Assembly (NCBI GenBank): GCA_046758465.1
Contig: JBHIAG010000044.1
Span: 1-17,166, forward strand
DNA length: 17,166 bases
Source of the DNA: JBHIAG01 sp046758465
GTDB lineage: Bacteria; Acidobacteriota; Terriglobia; Acidiferrales; 2-02-FULL-67-57
Direction: 5' to 3'
Shown here: positions 7,078 to 13,929 of the stretch, one piece after another
Numbering within the stretch: the first letter of the stretch is position 1
Layout of the letters: every line of letters starts with the position of its first letter
Made by a program: the position numbers and the translations under genes
The notes under the pieces: generated by a model
Database searches by the model: none
Seen by the model: the letters and a program-made list of their open reading frames with translations, nothing else
What the model was told of the DNA's origin: nothing

Positions 7078-8274
7078 TCAATCGGCTTTACGCCCCCCCT
7101 GTAACGAGGTAGCGGTTTGCACGGCGTCGAAGCCGAAGCGGTCACGGAGGCGGTCGGCGGCCCGGGCGAGCTTTTCCAGGCGCGCGCGCTCGTCAGCGTC
7201 GAGCAAGGAGAGCTGCTCGGCTCCGGGGGTAAGGTTGCTCAACGCAATCCCGAGCAGACGCACCGGCCGCTCGGTTTTCCAATGGCGGAGAAACAGGCCG
7301 CGTGCTGTCTCGTAGATGGCGCGGTCGAGCTCGGTGGGCTCCTCGAGGGTCAGGGCGCGGCTCAAGGTCTTGAAGTCAGCGTAGCGCAGCTTGAGGGTGA
7401 TAGTGCGGGCATAGAGCCCGGCGTCACGCAGACGCTTGCCGACGAGTTGAGCAAGATAGGAGAGCGTCGCTTCAAGTTCGTTCGTCTCGGCGGTGTCGCG
7501 CGCGAAGGTGCGTTCGTGCGAGATGGATTTCTGCTCCTCCTCCACAAACCACAGCTCGGCATCCTCCCCGCGGGCCTTGCGGTAGAGCGCCTCGCCCCAG
7601 CGGCCGAACACTTCTACCAGTCGATCCCGCTTGAGGCGGGACAGCTCCCCCACCGTGGTCACGTCCAGCGCCGCCAGCGCCTTCTCGGTGACCTTACCGA
7701 TACCCGGAATCCGGTGGACGGGCAGCGGTGCCAGGAAGGCGGCTTCGGCCCCCGGCGGCACCCAGAGCAGGCCGCGGGGCTTGGCGAGGTCGCTCGCCAC
7801 CTTGGCGACGATGTAACTCTGGGCGACGCCAATCGAACACGGCAGGCCAGCCCCGCCACCGGCGGGGCGGGTTTCTTCCCAGATGGTGCGCTGAATCTTG
7901 GCTGCGGTGGCCCAGGCGGAGCCGTGCAGGCGCTCGGTGCCGGTGAGGTCGAGGTAGGCTTCGTCAATCGAAACCATTTGCACCACCGGCGTGTAGCGCT
8001 CGAGCAACGCGCGAATTTTCTCTGACCACTCCTCGTAGCGGTCGAAGTTACCCGGCAGGAAGATGGCGTGAGGACAGAGGCGCTTGGCGGTGCGCAGCGG
8101 CATGGCCGAGTGGACGCCGAACTTGCGCGCCTCGTAGTTGGCGGCGGCCACCACGCCGCGCTCATCCCCACTCGCCCCGCCGACCACGACGGCTTTGCCC
8201 TTCAGGCTCGGCTCGTAGAGCTCCTCCACCGAGACAAAAAACGCGTCCATGTCCACATGCGCAATCTGCTTCAT
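7078..8274 (-). CDS. dinB: DNA polymerase IV (Y-family)
   Basis: A 398-residue Y-family translesion polymerase. Seen: the first metal-binding motif HVDMDAFFVSVE with Asp8 and the probable steric gate Phe13; SIDEAYLDLT with the catalytic Asp104 and Glu105; helix-hairpin-helix PGIGKV (190-195); a little-finger domain (about 245-350); and a clamp-binding-like QLSLLD (354-359) followed by a helical tail. It bypasses DNA lesions with low fidelity while tethered to the sliding clamp. ATG at 8274 gives the expected N-terminus, though the Shine-Dalgarno is weak. Odd: RPAGGGA at 136-142 looks like an insertion in the normally continuous EETGL-x-x-SIG segment, and it is exactly encoded by a palindrome (7850-7868). 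The upstream neighbour is the accessory membrane protein, 46 nt away. Confidence 0.96.
   Translation of the reverse strand: MKQIAHVDMDAFFVSVEELYEPSLKGKAVVVGGASGDERGVVAAANYEARKFGVHSAMPLRTAKRLCPHAIFLPGNFDRYEEWSEKIRALLERYTPVVQMVSIDEAYLDLTGTERLHGSAWATAAKIQRTIWEETRPAGGGAGLPCSIGVAQSYIVAKVASDLAKPRGLLWVPPGAEAAFLAPLPVHRIPGIGKVTEKALAALDVTTVGELSRLKRDRLVEVFGRWGEALYRKARGEDAELWFVEEEQKSISHERTFARDTAETNELEATLSYLAQLVGKRLRDAGLYARTITLKLRYADFKTLSRALTLEEPTELDRAIYETARGLFLRHWKTERPVRLLGIALSNLTPGAEQLSLLDADERARLEKLARAADRLRDRFGFDAVQTATSLQGGRKAD
7850..7868. repeat. Palindrome inside dinB coding for an apparent 7-residue insertion
   Basis: GCCCCGCC (7850-7857) and GGCGGGGC (7861-7868) form a perfect 8-bp stem with a 3-nt ACC loop. 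The 19 bases differ at one loop position from the core of the hairpin at 5478-5496. They encode residues 136-142 (RPAGGGA), which interrupt a conserved DinB segment without breaking the frame. This suggests in-frame insertion of a dispersed mini-palindrome. Confidence 0.65.
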
Positions 8275-8320
8275 CTTCGTCGGCAGGCTATCGGCCGGTG
8301 CTCTCCTATTCGACCGCTGA

Positions 8321-8923
8321 TTATTCAGTCCTGTGGCCTGGCACGGAAGAGATGTCCGATTTCACATCCTTGCCGGGAGAATATCTCAGGAAGTTCTTAT
8401 ACGGTTCCTTACGGTCGCGCCACAAATGCACAGAATACGCAGCCAGCAAAACCGCTACAAGCCACGGCAGGAACGCCTCCATACTCAGTGCGTTCTGCGC
8501 AATACCGGGGGCGACGGAACTGAAAAGGTGATATACGAAAAAGATCGAGAGGATAGACAGCACCAGAACAAATTGTATAAAGAGGTGTTTGATCATCCTC
8601 GGTGCTCTGTGCTTAGCAAAATAAAATTGAATTTCTTTGATGTCATCCGTGCCAAGAAACTGACGTTCTATGTTTGCAATTATGACTAGATTACGGTTGT
8701 ACCAATATGCTGAATCAATGATGGTGTTGATGCTCCAGAAACACACCGCGACTATGAAGGCAACAGCGTAGTCCACAGGCAAGAGTTTCTTCTCGGCCAG
8801 AGCAAGCAAAGCAATCGCGCCGCCTATTACTCCGATCGATTGCCACACCACCATAATGTGGCGATTGATGTCGGCAAACATCTGATTGTACATTTCCAGG
8901 AGAAAAGTCTTTCTATCATCCAT
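8321..8923 (-). CDS. Four-helix membrane protein, uncharacterised; second gene of accessory cassette
   Basis: A 200-residue protein with four predicted membrane helices (about 24-44, 51-73, 112-134, 150-168) and a charged loop between the second and third. That loop carries the distinctive AYWYNRNLVIIANIERQFL (72-90). I recall similar uncharacterised proteins from accessory regions, but no named family with confidence. ATG at 8923 is chosen because GGAG lies 8 to 11 nt upstream and gives an 8-nt overlap with the preceding gene; an ATG at 8938 would add 5 residues. The region is clearly AT-richer than dinB and prmC, suggesting transfer. Paired with the DUF6610-like gene, it could be the membrane effector of a two-gene system, by loose analogy with small multi-helix effectors of defence systems. 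That role is speculation. Confidence 0.8.
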   Translation of the reverse strand: MDDRKTFLLEMYNQMFADINRHIMVVWQSIGVIGGAIALLALAEKKLLPVDYAVAFIVAVCFWSINTIIDSAYWYNRNLVIIANIERQFLGTDDIKEIQFYFAKHRAPRMIKHLFIQFVLVLSILSIFFVYHLFSSVAPGIAQNALSMEAFLPWLVAVLLAAYSVHLWRDRKEPYKNFLRYSPGKDVKSDISSVPGHRTE

Positions 8924-9617
8924 CGTGGTCTTCTCCAAGAAGCTCCCAGCATCTTCTTATGTTGCGGATCGAATCGGTTATGCAGCGTATATAGCCGCCC
9001 TTCGGGTGAGGTCTGAAAATTTCCCCGTCGAAATAGTCTCCAAAAGAAGCATCAAGAGTAAATCGGTTTATGTCTACGCTAAACACTTTCAGTTCTTTGG
9101 CGAGCTGCAACTGAACGTCGGGGCGTCCCCCCAGGAGGTGTACGGGCCGACCCTTGAAGCTATCGAGGGGTAAACAAGTACCACCATATCTCGTTGGGAC
9201 GCTGTAACCCAAGAGAAACCGCCTCGGTATTCTCTCATCCAACTCCTCGGCCAAACGAGCATCTTTTGGAACTATGATGATATATTGAGCGAACTGTGAA
9301 AGTTCATTAGCGTGATCCAAGACGCAAGGGAGCTCGGCGGCCTTTTGGATATCTTTTGCCACTGTCAGTAGCGGGCGCGTGAGCTTGACGGCGGCGAGGT
9401 GCCTAGCGAAGTCATAATCCTTCCAAGCTATGTCGATAAGTCCAATTCTACCGAAACCTCGGATATCCCGGAGATTCGTATAGCGTGCACCTGGTAGCCA
9501 CCCAAAGCGCTGAGCCAAGCGGGAAACAAATCGACCGTGGCATGTTATTAGGTGAGGCCGATACGTCCTTAGAGGGAAACCGTTATTTGTCTTGGAAACA
9601 ATCCGGACTCTTCTCAA
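8916..9617 (-). CDS. DUF6610-like protein of unknown function; first gene of accessory cassette
   Basis: A 233-residue soluble protein if started at TTG 9617. That start overlaps the prmC stop as TTGA, a 4-nt coupling overlap. The frame stays open upstream to 9764, but those residues are antisense-like prmC sequence. Seen motifs: GARYTNLRDIR (43-53), IDIAWKDYDF (61-70), GYSVPTRYGGT (137-147), VHLLGGRPDVQ (159-169), DINRFTLDASFGDYFDG (182-198) and HPKGGY (204-209). From memory these match the family called DUF6610, found in bacteria and phages. The alternating strands and the VHLLGG turn recall the barrel of tRNA-guanine transglycosylases and phage DpdA enzymes, so a base-exchange or nucleotide-binding role is one guess. 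No signal peptide or membrane helix is present. Low GC and coupling to the membrane protein gene suggest a transferred unit. Confidence 0.78.
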   Translation of the reverse strand: MRRVRIVSKTNNGFPLRTYRPHLITCHGRFVSRLAQRFGWLPGARYTNLRDIRGFGRIGLIDIAWKDYDFARHLAAVKLTRPLLTVAKDIQKAAELPCVLDHANELSQFAQYIIIVPKDARLAEELDERIPRRFLLGYSVPTRYGGTCLPLDSFKGRPVHLLGGRPDVQLQLAKELKVFSVDINRFTLDASFGDYFDGEIFRPHPKGGYIRCITDSIRNIRRCWELLGEDHDG

Positions 9618-10642
9618 TCTCGGAACCTCGGTGCCTTCTTTTGAGCCGCCAGGACGCGGGGGATGCCGCGCAGGTCGTCGGTGATCTCGATGTTCGTCCA
9701 GGCCGCGCCCAGCAGTGCCTGGACGCGCCCGGCCATTTTGTAGCCCAGCTCTAAGACAAGCCACCCTCCTTCGCCCTGCGGGCTTCGGAGGGCAGGGCCC
9801 TCCTGCGTCCCGCTCTGCGGGACTCCGGGGGGCGGGCCCGTGGCTCGTGACTCGTGCCCAGCGACCAGCGACCCGCGCCCGCCAACCAGCAACTTCTCAG
9901 CCTGCTCGACCAGGCGGCGGGTGATGGCAAGGCCCTCATCGAGGGAATAGAGTGCGGTGGGCGGCTCATGCTCGCGCACCTCACGGGGCAACGCGTCGGC
10001 TTCGGCCGCGCTGACGTAGGGCGGGTTAGAAACAATCAAATCGAAACGTGGCCCCTCGGCTGCGCTCAGGGCAAGCCTGTGCTCCTTTGCTTCCTCTGCC
10101 TCCAAGAAGATTGCCAGCAAATCACTCTGCAGGAAGCGGACGCGGTGGGCGAGCTTGAGCTGGGCGGCGTTCTCGCAAGCCACGGCGAGCGCCTGGGGGT
10201 CAATTTCAACGCCGATAATTTCGGCCTCGGGAAGCTCACTCGCCAGCGCCAGCGCAATGCAGCCGGTGCCGGTGCCGACATCCACGATGCGCGCCCGCGC
10301 CTGCCCGAGGCGCTCGCGCACCAGCGCCAGCGCAACCTCGACCACATGCTCGGTTTCGGGGCGGGGAATGAACACTCCGGGCGCCACCCGAAAGCTCAGC
10401 CCCCAGAACTCTTGCTCGCGGGTGAGGTATTGCGTGGGCTTGCCTGTGGCGCGCTCGCCGACCAGATGGCGGTAGGCGCGCTGCTGCTCGAGGGTGAGTT
10501 CGACCTCGGGGTGGGCATAGAGGAAGGCGCGGTCGCGGCCAAGCACGTGCAGCAGGAGGACTTCGGCGGTGGTGGTGGCCGAAGGCACCTGGGCCGCCGT
10601 CAGCCGCTCGATTGCCTGGCGCAAAGCTGCGCGCGTGTTCAT
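9614..10642 (-). CDS. prmC: Peptide chain release factor N5-glutamine methyltransferase
   Basis: A 342-residue PrmC/HemK, longer than the usual 280 to 290. Seen: helical N-terminal domain (1-75), the S-adenosylmethionine loop DVGTGTGCIALALA (121-134), acidic VEID (145-148) and the catalytic NPPY (206-209). It methylates the glutamine of the GGQ motif in release factors, here encoded by prfA one gene upstream. ATG at 10642 gives the normal N-terminus; the frame runs open to 10921, but that is another frame of the neighbour. Odd: about 36 extra residues (256-291) rich in G, P, S and R separate LLVGG from GGWLVLELGY, encoded by a cluster of palindromes, and AKEHRLALSAAEG (185-197) also looks inserted. 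The stop codon overlaps the start of the DUF6610-like gene. Whether the enzyme is active cannot be judged. Confidence 0.93.
   Translation of the reverse strand: MNTRAALRQAIERLTAAQVPSATTTAEVLLLHVLGRDRAFLYAHPEVELTLEQQRAYRHLVGERATGKPTQYLTREQEFWGLSFRVAPGVFIPRPETEHVVEVALALVRERLGQARARIVDVGTGTGCIALALASELPEAEIIGVEIDPQALAVACENAAQLKLAHRVRFLQSDLLAIFLEAEEAKEHRLALSAAEGPRFDLIVSNPPYVSAAEADALPREVREHEPPTALYSLDEGLAITRRLVEQAEKLLVGGRGSLVAGHESRATGPPPGVPQSGTQEGPALRSPQGEGGWLVLELGYKMAGRVQALLGAAWTNIEITDDLRGIPRVLAAQKKAPRFRD
9770..9877. repeat. Cluster of tandem 3-nt-loop palindromes forming an in-frame insertion in prmC
   Basis: Three perfect hairpins stand in a row, each with a 3-nt loop: GCCC-TGC-GGGC (9773-9783), GGAGGGC-AGG-GCCCTCC (9787-9803) and GTCCCGC-TCT-GCGGGAC (9807-9823). 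Short reiterations follow (CTCGTGACTCGTG, GCGACCAGCGACC) up to about 9877. The whole stretch is in frame and encodes about 36 low-complexity residues absent from ordinary PrmC. It resembles a block of intergenic repeat DNA captured by a gene. Confidence 0.65.
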
Positions 10643-10679
10643 CACCGTACTGGCCCCGAAGGTTCGGGGCCGCCTCGCA

Positions 10680-11156
10680 CTAGCGCGCCGCGGGCGCAAG
10701 CTTGCGGGCACGCCGCACGAGCTTCTCAAAGTAGTGCCAGTAGTCAGGCGCGCGCGTCTGGCGGTAGTGCTGGATGAGCGGTTCGGCGCGCTCCCAGCTC
10801 TGAACAAGGGCGAAGCGCCAGTTGCGCGCCACCCAGTTGGCCGGCACCACGTCTTCGGCGGCGAGCAGGCCGACGACTTCAAAGCTGGAGCAGACCAGTT
10901 CCGTATCCCACTTGGCTTCATCGGGCCAGTGGGCGGCGCCTTCTGGGGTGGCGTCGTCGGGCAGGTTGTAGACGGTGCGGCGGGCGCGCCGCACGTCGCC
11001 GCGTTGCAAGCGCTCGTTCACCGCTGTCATCGCCTGCAGCCGCCGCGCCTTGCGCCATTCCAGCAATTGCCACAGCCCCACCAGGCCGGCCAGTGACAGG
11101 ATCACATCTCGCCAGAAAGCTACCCAGTTCTGCGCGACCAATAGTTGCCAGTCCAT
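10680..11156 (-). CDS. DUF4760-like membrane-anchored protein, unknown function
   Basis: A 158-residue protein with one N-terminal membrane helix (about 12-33) followed by a positively charged stretch (35-60) and a helical cytosolic domain. Seen: CSSFEVVGLLAAEDVVP (89-105) and a late W-x-x-A-x-P-L-I with PDYWHYFEKLV (137-147). From memory this arrangement matches proteins annotated DUF4760, whose role is unknown. ATG at 11156 has a strong GGGGAGGAGG five nt upstream. It lies between prfA and prmC, 37 nt upstream of prmC and 95 nt downstream of prfA, so it is probably transcribed with both. Nothing in the sequence links it to translation termination beyond this position. Confidence 0.75.
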   Translation of the reverse strand: MDWQLLVAQNWVAFWRDVILSLAGLVGLWQLLEWRKARRLQAMTAVNERLQRGDVRRARRTVYNLPDDATPEGAAHWPDEAKWDTELVCSSFEVVGLLAAEDVVPANWVARNWRFALVQSWERAEPLIQHYRQTRAPDYWHYFEKLVRRARKLAPAAR

Positions 11157-11251
11157 CGTTGCCTCCTCCCCTAGATTTGTGCGCCAGAGTTGGTGTGTCG
11201 AGTGTAGCGCGTCGGCACGGTTTGCGGAAGCAGACGCGGAAAAAGGACCCG

Positions 11252-12337
11252 TTAGACCTGGACGAGTTCCTGCTTGAGCCGCTCGGCCTGAAAGTGGGTG
11301 ACGAGCGCATCCACCAGCCCCCCCAGCTTGCCGTCCATCACCTCGCGGAGCTGGTGCAGGGTCAGGCCGAGGCGGTGGTCGGTGACGCGGTTCTGGGGGA
11401 AGTTGTAGGTGCGGATCTTTTCGCTGCGGTCGCCTGACTTGACCATGCCGCGGCGCTCGGCAGTGCGCTGGGCTTGCTGCTTTTCCCGCTCCCGCTCGTA
11501 GATGCGGGCGCGCAGCACGCGCAGGGCGCGGGCTTTGTTCTTGATCTGCGACTTTTCGTCCTGGCAGGAGACCACCAGGCCGGTGGGCAGGTGGGTGATG
11601 CGCACGGCCGAGTAGGTGGTATTGACCGACTGGCCGCCCGGGCCCGAGGAGCAGAAAGTATCCACGCGCAGCTCTTTCGGGTCGATCTGGATGTCAATCT
11701 CGTCGGCCTCCGGCAGGACGGCGACCGTGGCAGCGGAGGTGTGGATGCGGCCCTGCTGCTCGGTCTGGGGCACGCGCTGCACCCGGTGCACGCCCGCTTC
11801 GTACTTGAGCTGGCTGTAGACCCGGTTGCCCTGGATCGAAGCGATGACTTCCTTCAGGCCGCCGATGCTGCTCGGGCTCGAGTTCAACACCTCGACCTTC
11901 CAGCGCCGCGACTCGGCGTACTTCGAATACATCCGGAAGAGCTGCTGGGCGAAGAGTGTGGCTTCGTCGCCACCCGTGCCGGCGCGGATTTCCAAGATGA
12001 CGTTTTTTTCGTCGTTCGGATCCTTCGGGAGCAGGAGCAGCTTCAGCTCCTGCTCGAGCACTTGCCGCTGCTGCTCGAGCTGGGTGACCTCCTCATGGGC
12101 CAGTTGCTTCATCTCAGCATCGCCGGTCGATTCCGCCAGCAGATCTTTGGCCACCTGCAGGTCGGTGTCGGTTTTTCGATACTCGCGGTACTTCTCGACC
12201 ACCGCCCCCAGCTCGGCGTGGGTTTTGGCGAGCTTCGAGTAGCGGGTGCTGTTGGCCAACACTTCAGGTGTCGCGAGCTCGCGGGTCAGCTCCGCGTAGC
12301 GCGCCTCCACTTGGTCGAGTTTGTCAAACAGGTTCAT
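11252..12337 (-). CDS. prfA: Peptide chain release factor 1
   Basis: A 361-residue class I release factor of standard length. Seen: acidic helical domain 1 (1-110), the RF1/RF2 signature RAGTGGDEATLF (118-129), stop-codon tripeptide P-Q-T (190-192) in VPQTEQQGRIHTSA, and GGQ at 234-236 in SSGPGGQSVNTT. The P-x-T form, and not S-P-F, identifies RF1, which reads UAA and UAG. The middle Gln is less common than Ala or Glu at that position. On the ribosome, GGQ triggers hydrolysis of peptidyl-tRNA; PrmC, encoded two genes downstream, methylates Gln236. ATG at 12337 follows GAGG at 7-nt spacing. The gene is intact. Confidence 0.97.
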   Translation of the reverse strand: MNLFDKLDQVEARYAELTRELATPEVLANSTRYSKLAKTHAELGAVVEKYREYRKTDTDLQVAKDLLAESTGDAEMKQLAHEEVTQLEQQRQVLEQELKLLLLPKDPNDEKNVILEIRAGTGGDEATLFAQQLFRMYSKYAESRRWKVEVLNSSPSSIGGLKEVIASIQGNRVYSQLKYEAGVHRVQRVPQTEQQGRIHTSAATVAVLPEADEIDIQIDPKELRVDTFCSSGPGGQSVNTTYSAVRITHLPTGLVVSCQDEKSQIKNKARALRVLRARIYEREREKQQAQRTAERRGMVKSGDRSEKIRTYNFPQNRVTDHRLGLTLHQLREVMDGKLGGLVDALVTHFQAERLKQELVQV

Positions 12338-12453
12338 GGTCGTGCCTCAATTTCTTTCCGAGCCATTGGCTTCACCGGCGGCTCCTGGACGGGATGCGGG
12401 AAAACAGAGGGGTAGGGCGGCCGCGGGGGCCTAAAGGAAGGACGAGTCCGCGC

Positions 12454-12465
12454 TGACGTTCGTCA
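12454..12465. promoter_or_regulatory. Short perfect palindrome upstream of prfA, possible operator
   Basis: TGACGTTCGTCA is a perfect 12-bp palindrome in the 161-nt gap between the symporter gene and prfA. Dyads of this size are typical of dimeric regulators, but one site alone may be chance. Nothing else is recognised in this gap. Confidence 0.2.
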
Positions 12466-12498
12466 TCATTGCTAGCTTAGCCTGTGCGCGCCGCAAAG

Positions 12499-13782
12499 TC
12501 AACTGGAAGCGGGTGCCCGCGCTGGCTGCTGGTCAACGAGTTGTTCCCCTTCCGTACGCGCGATGAAGGCGGCCGCGGTCAGGTCGCCCATCACGTTGAC
12601 GGCCGTACGGCACATATCCAGAATGCGATCCACACCGAGGATGAGGGCGATGCCTTCGATGGGGATGCCGACAGACTGGAGCACAAGAATCAGGGTGATG
12701 ATGCCCGCGCCGGGAACACCGGCGGCGCCCACGGCCGCCAAGGTCGCGGTGAGCACGATCTCTAGCTGCTCGAAGAGCGTCAGTTCCATCCCGTAGACTT
12801 CGGCGATGAAGGCTGCGGCCACACCCTGATAGAGGGCGGTACCGTTCATATTCATGGTGGCGCCGAGGGGCAGGACGAAGCTTGTAATCTCGGGCGAGAT
12901 TCCGTGGCGCTCGGTGGAGCAGCGCATGGTGACCGGCAGGGTGGCGGAGCTGGAGCTGGTGGCGAAGGCCATGCTGGCCACCTCCACGGAACGCTTGAGG
13001 AACCGCCAAGGGTTGACGCGGGCGAACAGTGCCAAGGCGATCCCCAGAATCCCGAGCAGGTGCACCACCAGGCCGCCCACGACCACGAGCACATAAAGCA
13101 AAAGCGACCGGAGCACACCCGTCCCGAAGCGCGCCACGACCACCGCAATCAAAGCAAAAACCGCATAGGGGGCAAGCTTCATCACCCAGTTCACGATCAC
13201 AATCATGGCCCCGTTGAGCCCGTCGAGAAATCCGAGCAGGCTGCGCGTGCGGTCACGCTCGAGCGCTGAGAGCGCCAAGCCAAACAGCAGGGCGAAGACG
13301 ATGACCGGGAGCATGTCGCCCTGAGCCGCAGCGGCGAGGGGGTTGCGCGGCACCATCTCGACGATCATGTCTTTGATCGGCTTGCGCTCGGGCAATTTGC
13401 CTTCGCTCGGCTGGTACTCCTGGAGCAATTCTTGCTGGACGGACTCGTCCAAGCGGGAGCCCGGGCGCACGGCATTAGCGAAAACAAGGCCAATGGTGAC
13501 CGCCAAAGCGGTGGTGACGATGTAGTAGCCCAAGGTCTTGCCGCCGATGCGGGCCAGGCGGGTAACATCGCCGATGCTGGCAATTCCCAGCACCAGCGAG
13601 GCAAACACGAGTGGGATCACCACCATGGTGATGAGTCGGATAAAGAGCGTGCCGACGGGCTCAATGATGCCGGGCACGCGGGCCAGCAGCGGCAGGAAGG
13701 GAGCCAGCTCGCGCACACCCGCGCCGAATACAGCGCCCAGGACCAACCCCAAGAGGATTTGGTTATGGAGTTTGAGCTTCAT
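12499..13782 (-). CDS. Dicarboxylate/amino acid:cation symporter (DAACS, GltP/DctA/SLC1 type)
   Basis: A 427-residue polytopic transporter of normal length. Seen: re-entrant loop HP1 with SSSSATLP (276-283), the TM7 sodium motif NMNGT (311-315), HP2 with GAAGVPGAG (352-360), and TM8 DRILDMCRTAVNVMGD (385-400). Family knowledge: in the GltPh structure the equivalent TM8 Asp, Arg, Thr and Asn bind aspartate. Asp389, Arg392, Thr393 and Asn396 are all present, so an acidic amino acid (glutamate or aspartate) is the best substrate guess, carried in with Na+ or H+ as a trimeric elevator in the inner membrane. The insertion at 105-145 between early helices is hydrophilic and typical of bacterial members. 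ATG at 13782 has a weak ribosome site. An extended -10 lies just upstream. Confidence 0.93.
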   Translation of the reverse strand: MKLKLHNQILLGLVLGAVFGAGVRELAPFLPLLARVPGIIEPVGTLFIRLITMVVIPLVFASLVLGIASIGDVTRLARIGGKTLGYYIVTTALAVTIGLVFANAVRPGSRLDESVQQELLQEYQPSEGKLPERKPIKDMIVEMVPRNPLAAAAQGDMLPVIVFALLFGLALSALERDRTRSLLGFLDGLNGAMIVIVNWVMKLAPYAVFALIAVVVARFGTGVLRSLLLYVLVVVGGLVVHLLGILGIALALFARVNPWRFLKRSVEVASMAFATSSSSATLPVTMRCSTERHGISPEITSFVLPLGATMNMNGTALYQGVAAAFIAEVYGMELTLFEQLEIVLTATLAAVGAAGVPGAGIITLILVLQSVGIPIEGIALILGVDRILDMCRTAVNVMGDLTAAAFIARTEGEQLVDQQPARAPASS

Positions 13783-13799
13783 CGGTGCGAAAGCCGCCC

Positions 13800-13805
13800 A
13801 TCATA
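13800..13805 (-). promoter_or_regulatory. Candidate extended -10 promoter of the DAACS symporter gene
   Basis: The minus strand reads TGG then TATGAT (13805-13800), five of six to consensus with the TG of an extended -10. It ends 17 nt before the ATG at 13782, implying a leader of only about 11 nt. No clear -35 is seen. The rest of the 147-nt gap to the protease gene shows nothing definite. Confidence 0.35.
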
Positions 13806-13929
13806 CCACGGTCGCAGGTCAGATATTTCTGCTGGTAGCGTCTGGGAGCTAAGGAGCAGCGCGGGCGAGGTCACAGGTGGCGCGGACGAGCTTCGTTAAC
13901 CACTAATGACTTCACAACGGGAGTGAGCA

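Larger units (their letters stand above)
8321..9617 (-). other. Two-gene AT-richer accessory cassette inserted between prmC and dinB
   Basis: Base composition drops visibly from about 8300 to 9620 relative to both flanks. The two genes inside overlap each other by 8 nt and prmC by 4 nt, and neither is housekeeping. No integrase, tRNA, direct repeat or inverted terminal repeat is evident at the edges, so the insertion mechanism is not visible. Confidence 0.6.

Noticed and set aside
8886..9173. Plus-strand frame over the accessory cassette
   Set aside because: It is antisense to two overlapping genes with clear motifs and has no ribosome site or motif of its own.
8280..9640. Attachment sites or terminal repeats bounding the accessory cassette
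   Set aside because: I compared the edges by eye and found no direct or inverted repeat long enough to be convincing, and there is no integrase or tRNA.
9618..9764. N-terminal extension of the DUF6610-like gene to 9764
   Set aside because: The added residues are an out-of-frame reading of the prmC end, rich in R, G and P, and unlike the rest of the protein.
9770..9877. CRISPR-like array in the hairpin cluster of prmC
   Set aside because: The palindromes differ in sequence and there are no equal repeats with spacers; the block is translated as part of PrmC.
10643..10921. N-terminal extension of prmC to an ATG at 10921
   Set aside because: The extra 93 residues are low-complexity shadow of the DUF4760-like gene; PrmC homology begins at the ATG at 10642.
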